In this document: piece by piece, positions 52,466 to 60,424 of the stretch | Layout: each line of letters opens with the position of its first letter | Numbering within the stretch: position 1 is the stretch's first letter | Origin: Colimorpha sp964483145 | Lineage (GTDB): Bacteria > Bacteroidota > Bacteroidia > Bacteroidales > P3 | Assembly (NCBI GenBank): GCA_964483145.1 | Contig: CAZAAK010000001.1 | Location: 1-64,000 of the forward strand | Length of the DNA: 64,000 nucleotides | Direction: 5' to 3' | The notes under the pieces: generated by a model | The model's database searches: none | What the model was told of the DNA's origin: nothing | The model's input: only the letters and a program-made list of their open reading frames with translations | Program-made: the position numbers and the translations under genes

Positions 52466-53098
52466 ATGAATGAAATTATGAACGTAAAACGTGGATTTTT
52501 GTTTTTGGCACTTATGGTGTTTGGATGGGCAGGTTGTGATGGCGCAATGGCGCAAGGTCGTATTTTTGAAGCATATTTTGGTTATGCCCAAATGACAAGC
52601 AACTCGGGGGTTTCGCTGTTCTCCGATATACAATCTGCACAAACCATTCCCACCGTTGGACTTTCGTTGGGGTGGCCTGTTTCGGACCATGCAACATTGG
52701 GGGTGTCGTACCGCCACGATTTTTGCAGTTTCGGAAGGCAGACATTTAGTGAAGAGTACGCTTTGAACAGACTGTGCTGCGAGATGGTTGGGCGCAAGAA
52801 CATTGGGCAGGATATAACATGCATGTATGGATTTTCGCTGGGTCCGCTGATGGCATGTAACACAGTGAATATTGGAGAGTTGACAGATTCGTACCGCAGG
52901 TATGGCATAGTAGGGGGACCCAAGTTGGGCGTGGGCTACAACGTAGGTAACACACGTTTTGGGTTGACATATGAGTGTTTTGCAGGAGCTTTTCTGTCGA
53001 AAGTGTACGAGGCTCCACAGGGTGTGGCGCTCCCTGTTGCGGGAGGACGTAGCTATTGGGGGCATTCGTTGATGCTTACGATTTTGACAAACTTCTGA
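52466..53098 (+). CDS. Small outer-membrane beta-barrel protein
   Basis: A 210-residue exported protein. A signal peptide runs to about residue 30 (GAMAQG). The rest alternates in eight-strand barrel style (IFEAYFGYAQM, PTVGLSLGWPV, TLGVSYRHDF, GGPKLGVGYNV, TRFGLTYECF) and ends SLMLTILTNF with a terminal Phe. Six or more Cys are unusual for a barrel and may form disulphides. ATG 52466 is used; ATG 52478 also gives a good signal peptide. Base use is somewhat AT-richer than nearby genes. Function unknown. Confidence 0.65.
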   Translation: MNEIMNVKRGFLFLALMVFGWAGCDGAMAQGRIFEAYFGYAQMTSNSGVSLFSDIQSAQTIPTVGLSLGWPVSDHATLGVSYRHDFCSFGRQTFSEEYALNRLCCEMVGRKNIGQDITCMYGFSLGPLMACNTVNIGELTDSYRRYGIVGGPKLGVGYNVGNTRFGLTYECFAGAFLSKVYEAPQGVALPVAGGRSYWGHSLMLTILTNF

Positions 53099-53417
53099 AA
53101 TAGGGCTACAGTTTTTTTTACTTCACATGTAAGTGCCGTGCAGGTTGTGCCAGAGAGAATTAAGGGATATTGAGATATAGGCTAAGATAGCTTTGGGCGC
53201 GGGGCACGTGCCCTCGGTGGGTTGAAAAACAATTGCGTAGGTGCCAGACACTTTTATGGAGGTGTTTGGCATTTGCCGTGTCCGGTAGGGGTGGAGCTTT
53301 TTTTGGGGGGGGGGAGCCCTTGGGCAAGTTTTGAGAGTGGGAGTTGCGCGAGCCCAAGCGCAGGGGGCATGGGGTAGGATTTATGGGGGCGGAGACAGGC
53401 ATCAGTTTTAACGAATA
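53099..53417. other. Intergenic stretch with a G10 run
   Basis: About 320 bases without a gene. It contains a T-run followed by G10 (53305-53314). No hairpin terminator is evident. Confidence 0.5.
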
Positions 53418-53425
53418 TATTTTTG
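53418..53425 (+). promoter_or_regulatory. -7 promoter box (TATTTTTG) almost touching the hemerythrin start
   Basis: Exact TAnnTTTG match ending four bases before the first ATG (53430). The transcript would have almost no leader, or translation starts further in (53457). Confidence 0.6.
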
Positions 53426-53429
53426 CAGC

Positions 53430-54122
53430 ATGAAAAACAGTTTTTTTAACCGGCGGATGAAGATGGCAGATGTCATTGCCGCCAACTACAACCTCATTTT
53501 GGTGATGCCCCGCTTGGGCATTCCGCTAGGCTTTGGAGAGCATAGCGTGCAGGAGATTTGCGAGCACTACGGGATGCCGGTGGACTTTGTTCTGCTTGTT
53601 TTTAATATATACACTTTCGATGACTATACCCCCGATGGTAAGGACCTGGACCGGAGTTCGCTGGAGCATCTGGTGCCCTATTTAGAGACTTCCCACAAGT
53701 ACTACATCAACGAGCGCCTGCCCCATATCGAGCGGCACCTGACGCGCGTAGCCCAGCATGCGGGCGAACGCTATGGCGCCATCCTAGAGGATTTCTTCAG
53801 CGACTACAAGAAAGAGGTACTGGAGCATTTTGCTTCGGAGGAGCGGGACGTCTTCCCGTATCTGCACAGTCTTTTGGAGGGCAGTAACGGTGCGCACCCA
53901 GTTTCGGAGCATTTTGTCGACCGCCACACCGACCTGGTGGACAAACTCACCGACCTGACGCAGATTGTGTATAAATACCTACCAGGAGAGACTATGACAG
54001 AGGAGCTTAACGAGCTGGTTTTTGGCGTGTTGCAACTTTCCTCGGATTTGCAGAAGCATGCCAAGTTGGAGGAGAAAGTGCTCATGCCCTACATGATGCA
54101 ACTGGAAAGGAGCTTGCAATGA
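53430..54122 (+). CDS. Hemerythrin-domain protein (RIC/YtfE-like)
   Basis: A 230-residue soluble protein. The four-helix hemerythrin core runs from about 80 to 228, with iron ligands in ETSHKYYINERLPHIERHL, EVLEHFASEERDVFPYL, SEHFVDRHTDL and QKHAKLEEKVLMPYM. The first 70 residues (MADVIAANYNLILVMPRLGIPLGFGEHSVQEICEHYGM) match the N-domain of ScdA/RIC proteins. RIC proteins carry a di-iron centre and help repair iron-sulphur clusters after NO or oxidative damage. The regulator gene overlaps its end by four bases. ATG 53430 may be replaced by 53457, given the close promoter. Confidence 0.88.
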   Translation: MKNSFFNRRMKMADVIAANYNLILVMPRLGIPLGFGEHSVQEICEHYGMPVDFVLLVFNIYTFDDYTPDGKDLDRSSLEHLVPYLETSHKYYINERLPHIERHLTRVAQHAGERYGAILEDFFSDYKKEVLEHFASEERDVFPYLHSLLEGSNGAHPVSEHFVDRHTDLVDKLTDLTQIVYKYLPGETMTEELNELVFGVLQLSSDLQKHAKLEEKVLMPYMMQLERSLQ

Positions 54123-54694
54123 AACCCAAGACCAATGTGCTCATTGCCGAGCCTTCCGACATTATTCGGGAGGGGCTTATGGCGCTTTTGGACGACGAAG
54201 AGTTTGCCTTTCTAGCCCCTTTGCGCGACCTGCCCATTGACTTGCCGCAGCGCTTGCCGCGCCTGCAGCCCGACATCCTTGTGCTGAACCCCAACCTGTT
54301 GCAGTCGCCTGCCAAGATGAACCTTGCCGCCATCATGCAGGCGCGACCTCAGATGGCTGTGGTGGCGTTGGTTTACCAATATGTGGAACCGGCGCTGATG
54401 CAGTCGTTGCGGACGGTGATAGACATCCGCGAGCAGGGGAGCCATATACCCCAAATTTTGCGCGAATGTTGCCAGGGTGCGGAAGAGTGCGCTGAGGAGA
54501 GCTACGACTTGAGCGAACGGGAATCGGAAGTGCTAGTGCTTGTGGCCCAGGGTAGCAGTAGCAAGGAGATTGCCGACAAGCTGAACATCTCCATCCACAC
54601 CGTCAACACCCATCGCAAGAACATTACCCACAAGACCGGCATCAAGTCCGTGGCTGGTCTGGCGGTCTACGCCATGTTGCACAACTTGGTGTAG
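54119..54694 (+). CDS. LuxR-type regulator with a degenerate receiver domain
   Basis: A 191-residue NarL-like protein. The C-terminal HTH is intact (LSERESEVLVLVAQGSSSKEIADKLNISIHTVNTHRKNI, about 130-170). The N-terminal receiver-like domain lacks the phosphorylation site: PDILVLNPN has Asn at 57 where Asp is expected, and the acidic pair is replaced by AEPS (10-13). It therefore probably does not take phosphate and may sense something else or act by amount. The ATG overlaps the hemerythrin stop, so the two are coupled. Confidence 0.85.
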   Translation: MKPKTNVLIAEPSDIIREGLMALLDDEEFAFLAPLRDLPIDLPQRLPRLQPDILVLNPNLLQSPAKMNLAAIMQARPQMAVVALVYQYVEPALMQSLRTVIDIREQGSHIPQILRECCQGAEECAEESYDLSERESEVLVLVAQGSSSKEIADKLNISIHTVNTHRKNITHKTGIKSVAGLAVYAMLHNLV

Positions 54695-54787
54695 CTTGGA
54701 GCGTTTTTTTGGGTGGCTCTTTGTCCACGGAATGAAGTGCGTATGGTTTGTCCTTTGTTAGAAGGGACACTTAAAGTGATTTTACCT

Positions 54788-55963
54788 ATGACTGAGAAAC
54801 TTTGGAATGCCGACTATACCAAGATCTGGATTGCCAACTTCATGATCTTCTTTTCCTTTATGCTGCTCACGCCGTTGTTGCCGATTTACCTTAGCGAGCA
54901 GTTTGCTGCCAACAAGGACACGATAGGGTTTGTGCTGTTCGGCTATTCGGTGATGGCCTTGGTGGCTCGCCTATTCAGCGGGTATATAGTGGACAGCTTC
55001 CCTCGTAAGATGGTGTTGCTGGTGGGGTTTACCTTCTTTACCCTTTTTTTTGCGGGGTATGTGGCAGCCGGCACGCTGATGCTCTTTGCCATTGTTAGGA
55101 CTCTCCACGGGGTGCCTTTTGGGGTTACCACCGTGGCCAACAGCACTGTGGCGATTGATGTGCTGCCCTCGAGCCGGCGCACGGAGGGGGTGGGACTTTA
55201 CGGGCTGAGCAACAATCTGGCATCGGCTGTCAGCCCCTCGGTGGCCATTTGGATTTATTCGAGCACGCACAATTTCGACATTATCTTTTGGCTTGCGATG
55301 GGAGTTGCCACGCTGGGCCTTTTGATCGATAGCACCGTGCGGACCCGTCCGCGGGAGAGGGTAGAGGGCAAGCAACCTGTTTCGTTCGACCGGTTTTTCC
55401 TCACCAAAGGCTGGAGCGAAGCACTTACGATAGTTTGCTTTGCTTTTTCCTACGGCATTATGTCGACCTATGTGGCCATTTATGGCAAGGAGCGGCTAGG
55501 CATCGAAGGCGGGGCGGGGCTTTTTTTCGCTCTTATCTCGGTGGGGCTTATTCTCTCGCGTTTGCAGGGAAACAGAGCCCTTCGTGAGGGCAAGATAACC
55601 CACAATGCCTCATTGGGGGTTTGCGTTTCGCTGGTGGGGTATTTGGTTTTTGCAGCTGTGCCCAACAGGGTTGGCTATTATGCTGCCGCCTTGATAATAG
55701 GTTTGGGAAATGGCCACATGTACCCTGCCTATCAGAACATGTTCATTAACCTAGCCCCCCATAGCCAGAGGGGCACGGCCAGTAGCTCGATTTTGGTGTC
55801 GTGGGACGTTGGCTTGGGCTTGGGCATTCTGGTGGGAGGAGTGTTGTCGGAAGGCTGTGGCTATGCGGCGGCCTTTTGGGCTGCATGGGGCGTCAACCTG
55901 CTTGGCTTTCTTGGCTTTTGGCTGTATGTGAGAAACCACTATCGGCGCGCGAGGTTGCGCTAG
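54788..55963 (+). CDS. MFS transporter
   Basis: A 391-residue major facilitator with 12 predicted membrane helices. SGYIVDSFPRKMVLLVG carries the loop 2-3 signature and RTLHGVPFGVTTVANSTVAIDVLPSSRRTEGVGLYGL the helix 4-5 region. The start MTEKLWNADYTKIWIANF at 54788 is typical; upstream codons lack a good site. Substrate is not evident; drug or sugar efflux relatives exist. It lies 93 bases after the regulator and may be its target or co-transcribed. Confidence 0.9.
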   Translation: MTEKLWNADYTKIWIANFMIFFSFMLLTPLLPIYLSEQFAANKDTIGFVLFGYSVMALVARLFSGYIVDSFPRKMVLLVGFTFFTLFFAGYVAAGTLMLFAIVRTLHGVPFGVTTVANSTVAIDVLPSSRRTEGVGLYGLSNNLASAVSPSVAIWIYSSTHNFDIIFWLAMGVATLGLLIDSTVRTRPRERVEGKQPVSFDRFFLTKGWSEALTIVCFAFSYGIMSTYVAIYGKERLGIEGGAGLFFALISVGLILSRLQGNRALREGKITHNASLGVCVSLVGYLVFAAVPNRVGYYAAALIIGLGNGHMYPAYQNMFINLAPHSQRGTASSSILVSWDVGLGLGILVGGVLSEGCGYAAAFWAAWGVNLLGFLGFWLYVRNHYRRARLR

Positions 55964-56090
55964 GCAGTCCGCCTGCGGAGGGGTGATTGGAAGGTTTTGT
56001 CCGCGGGGGATGCTGTGCTTGCGTGTGTTTGTGTGTGGGGGGCGCTAGGTTGGCTGGGCCAAAAAAAAATGGCGTTTTGTTTTTTTTTTG

Positions 56091-56098
56091 TACTTTTG
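56091..56098 (+). promoter_or_regulatory. -7 promoter box (TACTTTTG)
   Basis: Exact TAnnTTTG match, about 50 bases before the small membrane protein; probably drives the iron-sulphur gene too. Confidence 0.65.
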
Positions 56099-56144
56099 CA
56101 AGACGCTAAATATATACTGAAACCATAAATATTCAAGCAATATT

Positions 56145-56477
56145 ATGAGTGTTAATGCTTTAGGTGTTATAGCCGCAGTTGTGCTGTTGGCTTCGTTTGT
56201 CCTACGGGGCGAGAAGAAAATCCGTTTGGTCAATTTGGTTGGTTGCGTGTTCCTTGTGCTTTGGGCCGCTCAGTCCAAGCCGGCCAATCTGATACTTATT
56301 TTTATGGGTGTGGCCATCATCCTTGTCCACCTCATTCATTTTTGGCACATGATGAAGGAGGCCAAGACCGAGCGTGCCCTTGCCAAGGCTCAGGACCAGG
56401 TTGCCAAAGCCCAGGCCAAGGCCGCCGAGGCCGAAGCCCGAATTGCCGAAATCCAGACGGGAGGCGAGAAACAATGA
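56145..56477 (+). CDS. Small inner-membrane protein with a coiled-coil tail
   Basis: 110 residues: membrane segments at about 5-22, 28-45 and 48-66, then a charged helical tail (EAKTERALAKAQDQVAKAQ, repeated Ala-Lys-Glu). The membrane part vaguely resembles YgjV-type proteins, but the length is shorter. No known function. It lies 79 bases upstream of the NapH/NapG-like gene and probably shares its transcript. Confidence 0.65.
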   Translation: MSVNALGVIAAVVLLASFVLRGEKKIRLVNLVGCVFLVLWAAQSKPANLILIFMGVAIILVHLIHFWHMMKEAKTERALAKAQDQVAKAQAKAAEAEARIAEIQTGGEKQ

Positions 56478-56556
56478 TTTGGTCTGCCGCCCTGTGCCCC
56501 TAAGGAGGGTCTTTGGCGCGGATTTTAAAGAAAAACAACTAACACAACCAACAGCT

Positions 56557-58056
56557 ATGCTTAGAAAGATTCGCACAATACTGGCTTGCCTCTTTTTTGC
56601 GGCCATCACCTTGATGTTCCTAGATTTCACTGGTACGCTTCATACCTATTTGGGTTGGCTGGCAAAGATACAGTTTTTGCCGGCAGTACTTGCTATGAAT
56701 GTGGCAGTGGTGCTGGCATTGGTGGTCCTAACGCTACTATTTGGGCGGGTTTACTGCTCGGTAGTGTGCCCGCTGGGCGTGATGCAGGACTGCTTCAGCC
56801 GGCTAGGCGGCAAGGTAAAGAAGAATAGGTTTGGCTATGCCAAAAACCATTGGGTGCTTCGTGTGGTAGTGCTGGTAGTGTTTGTGGTGCTGATGGTATT
56901 GGGGCTCAACGGCATTGCCATTTTGATTGCCCCGTACAGCGCCTACGGGCGTATTGCTACTAATTTGTTGCAGCCGGTGTACATGTGGGTCAATAACCTT
57001 TGTGCCTATTTTGCCGAGCGTGCCGGTAGCTATGCCTTCTACAGCGCCGAGGTTTGGGTGAAGAGTGGGGTGTTGCTGATTGTTTCTGCGGTGACGTTGG
57101 TGGTGATAGGTTTTGTTTCGTTCCGCTGGGGGCGGCTTTGGTGCAACACCGTCTGCCCTGTGGGCACGGTACTGGGTTTTCTGTCGAAATTCTCGTTTTT
57201 CAAGCCCCGCATCAATCAAGACAAGTGCATCGGTTGTAAAAAATGCGAGAAGGGTTGCAAGGCAATGTGCATTGATGTGTCGAACCATCGGGTGGACTAT
57301 TCGCGTTGCGTGGCTTGCATGGACTGCATCGATGCCTGCCCGGTAAAGGCCATCCGCCTTGAGGCGGGTAGGTCCGTGGCCAAGTTTGCCGCCGGCGGGT
57401 CCGTCCCCCACGCTGATGATAATGGGGCGGCGACGGTTGACACTAGCCGGCGTAAGTTTGTAGTGACCACTGCTGCTGTGGGTGCAGGCATGTTGCTTAG
57501 GGCGCAGGAGAGCAAAGTGGATGGGGGCTTGGCAGTTTTGGAGGACAAGCAAGTGCCCGTGCGGCAGGTGCCGCTAAAACCCTTCGGCTCCGTTGATGCC
57601 AAGCATTTTGCCGGTCGTTGCACGGCCTGTCAGCTTTGTGTTTCGGCTTGCCCGGAGCATGTCCTGTGCCCTTCGGGGAAGCTTGGCACGCTGATGCAGC
57701 CCCAGATGCAGTTTGACCGCGGATTCTGCCGCCCCGACTGCACCCGTTGCAGCGAGGTGTGTCCCACTGGGGCAATACGCAAGATAGATGCCTCCCAAAA
57801 GAGTGCCATCAGTATCGGCCATGCTGTTGCAGTGCCCCGCAACTGCTTGCTGGCGCAAGGAGAGAGTTGTAACGCTTGTTCGCGGCATTGCCCTACCGCT
57901 GCCATAGGCATGGTCAGCGACCCCAGCACAGGGCATAGCCGCATTGTTGTTGACGAGAGCCGTTGCATTGGATGTGGTGCCTGCGAGCACTATTGCCCCG
58001 TGCGCCCCTTCTCGGCTATCTACGTAGAGGGTCGCCAAAGACATACAGAAGTGTAG
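56557..58056 (+). CDS. NapH/NapG-like iron-sulphur membrane protein (fused)
   Basis: A 499-residue fusion. Residues 1-225 are NapH-like: membrane helices with two cytoplasmic Cys motifs, GRVYCSVVCPLGVMQD and GRLWCNTVCPVGTVLG. Two [4Fe-4S] motifs follow (CIGCKKCEKGCKAMC, CVACMDCIDACP). Near 298-299 comes a twin-arginine-like stretch, SRRKFVVTTAAVGAGML, then a NapG/MauM-like part with four more Cys clusters (CTACQLCVSACP, CRPDCTRCSEVCP, CNACSRHCP, CIGCGACEHYCP). In nitrate reductase systems NapH and NapG pass quinol electrons to the periplasm. The internal Tat motif would send the last domain across the membrane; tatA and tatC are 4-5 kb downstream. ATG 56557 fits the first membrane helix. Confidence 0.85.
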   Translation: MLRKIRTILACLFFAAITLMFLDFTGTLHTYLGWLAKIQFLPAVLAMNVAVVLALVVLTLLFGRVYCSVVCPLGVMQDCFSRLGGKVKKNRFGYAKNHWVLRVVVLVVFVVLMVLGLNGIAILIAPYSAYGRIATNLLQPVYMWVNNLCAYFAERAGSYAFYSAEVWVKSGVLLIVSAVTLVVIGFVSFRWGRLWCNTVCPVGTVLGFLSKFSFFKPRINQDKCIGCKKCEKGCKAMCIDVSNHRVDYSRCVACMDCIDACPVKAIRLEAGRSVAKFAAGGSVPHADDNGAATVDTSRRKFVVTTAAVGAGMLLRAQESKVDGGLAVLEDKQVPVRQVPLKPFGSVDAKHFAGRCTACQLCVSACPEHVLCPSGKLGTLMQPQMQFDRGFCRPDCTRCSEVCPTGAIRKIDASQKSAISIGHAVAVPRNCLLAQGESCNACSRHCPTAAIGMVSDPSTGHSRIVVDESRCIGCGACEHYCPVRPFSAIYVEGRQRHTEV

Positions 58057-58130
58057 AACTTACAGATGTCCGGGGCGTGTGGGTAGGTAGCCTGCCCGAG
58101 GAATTCCAGAACAACGAATAATATTGGAAA

Positions 58131-59093
58131 ATGAGCAAAATTATTGACACATTAGGTGTGGTGAAAACTGGCAAGTTTTGGAGAGAACTTGTCATCATGA
58201 CATTAGGCATGGCCGTGGCGGCTGCGGCTGTATACTATTTTTTGGTACCTAGCAAGCTTATCATCGGCACAATTTCAGGTCTTTCGATTGTACTGAACAG
58301 TCTTTTTGAGCTAGCGGGCATCCACATAGGCCTATCGGCCATTATCATGGCCATCAACGCCATCTTGCTGATATTGGCGTGGGTGCTGGTTGGGCACGAG
58401 TTTGGGGCCAAGACGGTCTACACTGCCATGATTTTGGGGCCGCTCACTGATTTTTGGGATGCCGTCCTGCCGTGGCAGACCTTTGCGCACGACAACCCCA
58501 TCACTGGGTCGCCTTCGGTGATGGGCGACCCTTGGCTTGACCTTTGCTGTTTTGTGCTTGTGTTGAGCGCTTCGCAGGCTTTGATGTTTAGTATCAATGC
58601 CTCTACCGGCGGGTTGGATATCTTGGCCAAGATTGTGAACAAGTACCTCCATTTCGAGATAGGCACTTCCGTTAGCATTGCCGGTGCTGTCATCTGCTGC
58701 ACAGCTTTCTTTATCAACGACTTTCGTATGGTGGTCATTGGCCTTATCGGCACCTGGATTAACGGTTTGGTGGTGGACTACTTTACGGCTTCGCTCAACA
58801 ACCGCAAGCGTGTTTGCATTGTTTCGAAGGAGTACGACCGGTTGCGGCACTACATTATAGAAGACATCAAGCGCGGTTGCACGCTTTATGAGGTGATAGG
58901 TGGCTACAGCAACGAAAAATCCATTGAATTGGAGACCCTCCTGACCAAAGACGAGTTCAGCAAGCTTATGGCATACATCAAGGACAATGACATCCAGGCC
59001 TTTATGACTGCAGGAAATGTTAGTGAGGTTTATGGTCTTTGGACCAAGCACAGCAAACGTAAAAAGATGCAGAAACAGGCTGAAGAACGCTAA
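58131..59093 (+). CDS. YitT family membrane protein
   Basis: A 320-residue protein of the YitT family. Five or six membrane helices (MTLGMAVAAAAVYYFLVPSKLIIGTISGLSIVL, SINASTGGLDILAKIVNKY) make the DUF161 part. The cytoplasmic C-terminal DUF2179 domain lies at about 220-300 (VCIVSKEYDRLRHYIIEDIKRGCTLYEVIGGYSNE). The last 15 residues are Lys-rich. Function is unknown; transport is assumed. Followed by the CPBP gene after 29 bases. Confidence 0.93.
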   Translation: MSKIIDTLGVVKTGKFWRELVIMTLGMAVAAAAVYYFLVPSKLIIGTISGLSIVLNSLFELAGIHIGLSAIIMAINAILLILAWVLVGHEFGAKTVYTAMILGPLTDFWDAVLPWQTFAHDNPITGSPSVMGDPWLDLCCFVLVLSASQALMFSINASTGGLDILAKIVNKYLHFEIGTSVSIAGAVICCTAFFINDFRMVVIGLIGTWINGLVVDYFTASLNNRKRVCIVSKEYDRLRHYIIEDIKRGCTLYEVIGGYSNEKSIELETLLTKDEFSKLMAYIKDNDIQAFMTAGNVSEVYGLWTKHSKRKKMQKQAEER

Positions 59094-59122
59094 ATGGACT
59101 TACCCTCAAAATCAAAGAAACG

Positions 59123-60382
59123 ATGAATAGACCTAGACGCTACAACAAACGCTACTTACCTATGCTTTGGATAGGCTTGGCCCTTTGGCTACTGTCCATG
59201 CTGGTATCGTCAATAATTGATAAAATCGGCAGCGGCTCTGCCGGCCAGGAGGTCCTGTTTGAAATGGGCAAGAGAATCTTTAGGCAGTGGCCCGTTGGAA
59301 CGGTTCTGTTGCTTTGCCTTTTGCAGCCTGTTTTGGAGGAGCTGAGCTTTCGGCTGTGGGGCGTGGGCAAGCGGTGGATGACTATTGTGGGGCTTGTTTT
59401 GATGGCAATCTTCTCGGTGAGTGAGATGGGACTGTGGGGACTATTGTGGGTGGCCGCTTTTGTGGCGGTGTGGCTTGCCGTTAAGGACAAGGTTGTGCAG
59501 AATTGGATTAATGCCGTTGTTACCTCGGCTTGTTTTGCCCTCTGTCATATTTCGGGATTTGGTGGATTTTCGCTAGGCATGGTGCTGGGGTTGACCGATA
59601 TTTTTGGCATGGCCCTGGTGATGTGCTGGTTGGTAATAAACGTTAGTTTTTGGCTTTCGTGCCTTTTGCATGTACTCAACAATAGCCTAGCTATCCTTTT
59701 GCCATTGCTGCTACTGGCCAAGCCGGTGACGGTAAGCGAAGAAGGCGTTACCCTTTCGTTGGAGCCGATGAGGGCTTTTGCCGACAACAGCGCACTGATG
59801 GAGGGGGCCTCTATGCTGACGGAGCTAGACACCCCTACCGGAGAGTTCTACATTGTGGGAGAACCCGCCGAGATAGCCAGCCTTTTGGCAGAGGCTGTCG
59901 ACAGCACGCCGGATGTTTACTATGATTGGGCAAGCAAGGGTGAGAGCCTCGAGGAGCGTGTGGTTTTTCGTGTGAAATACAGCCAGCCGCAGCAACCCGA
60001 TCTTGCCTACCTGCGCGAAGCCTTTGGCCCGATGGTTGAGACCTTCTATGACGGTGATGGCCTTGTATACGACACCACCTCCACATGGCTCAAGGCGATT
60101 TGGAAGGTCTACCCCGATGGTAGCGAAGAGGCGGTAGGCTCGGCGGATGGTCCCGCTCTGAGCCGTGCCGAGAATGCCCAAATCATAGGTCGAAATAATC
60201 GTATTGTGAAGGAGTATGTGGCAGAGGCCGATTCTGCCGTGACGGTCACGCCTTATTGCCTTGAACGCCAGAATGCCCTAACGGAGATGATGGCGGGCAG
60301 TGCAGCGGTTTTGGACAAGACTTACGGCTACAGAATCGACCTACGCCCAGCCAAAGAGGTTAGCCTAATTACCGTTAGATAA
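59123..60382 (+). CDS. CPBP family intramembrane metalloprotease with a C-terminal extension
   Basis: A 419-residue protein. Residues 1-205 hold the CPBP/Abi core with eight membrane helices: E72, E73 and R78 in LEELSFRLWG, H142 in FALCHISG, and H183 and N187 in LLHVLNNS. These are the expected metal ligands. Residues 210-419 are a soluble domain with no family I recognise (EFYIVGEPAEIASLLAEAVD, WKVYPDGSEEAVG). CPBP proteases process membrane substrates, e.g. prenylated proteins or bacteriocin-related targets. Next gene: the Tat-type aldo/keto reductase, 42 bases downstream. Confidence 0.85.
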   Translation: MNRPRRYNKRYLPMLWIGLALWLLSMLVSSIIDKIGSGSAGQEVLFEMGKRIFRQWPVGTVLLLCLLQPVLEELSFRLWGVGKRWMTIVGLVLMAIFSVSEMGLWGLLWVAAFVAVWLAVKDKVVQNWINAVVTSACFALCHISGFGGFSLGMVLGLTDIFGMALVMCWLVINVSFWLSCLLHVLNNSLAILLPLLLLAKPVTVSEEGVTLSLEPMRAFADNSALMEGASMLTELDTPTGEFYIVGEPAEIASLLAEAVDSTPDVYYDWASKGESLEERVVFRVKYSQPQQPDLAYLREAFGPMVETFYDGDGLVYDTTSTWLKAIWKVYPDGSEEAVGSADGPALSRAENAQIIGRNNRIVKEYVAEADSAVTVTPYCLERQNALTEMMAGSAAVLDKTYGYRIDLRPAKEVSLITVR

Positions 60383-60424
60383 TCCGACAATTCCAATCCA
60401 GTCCTACAAAAAAAGCAATCTATC

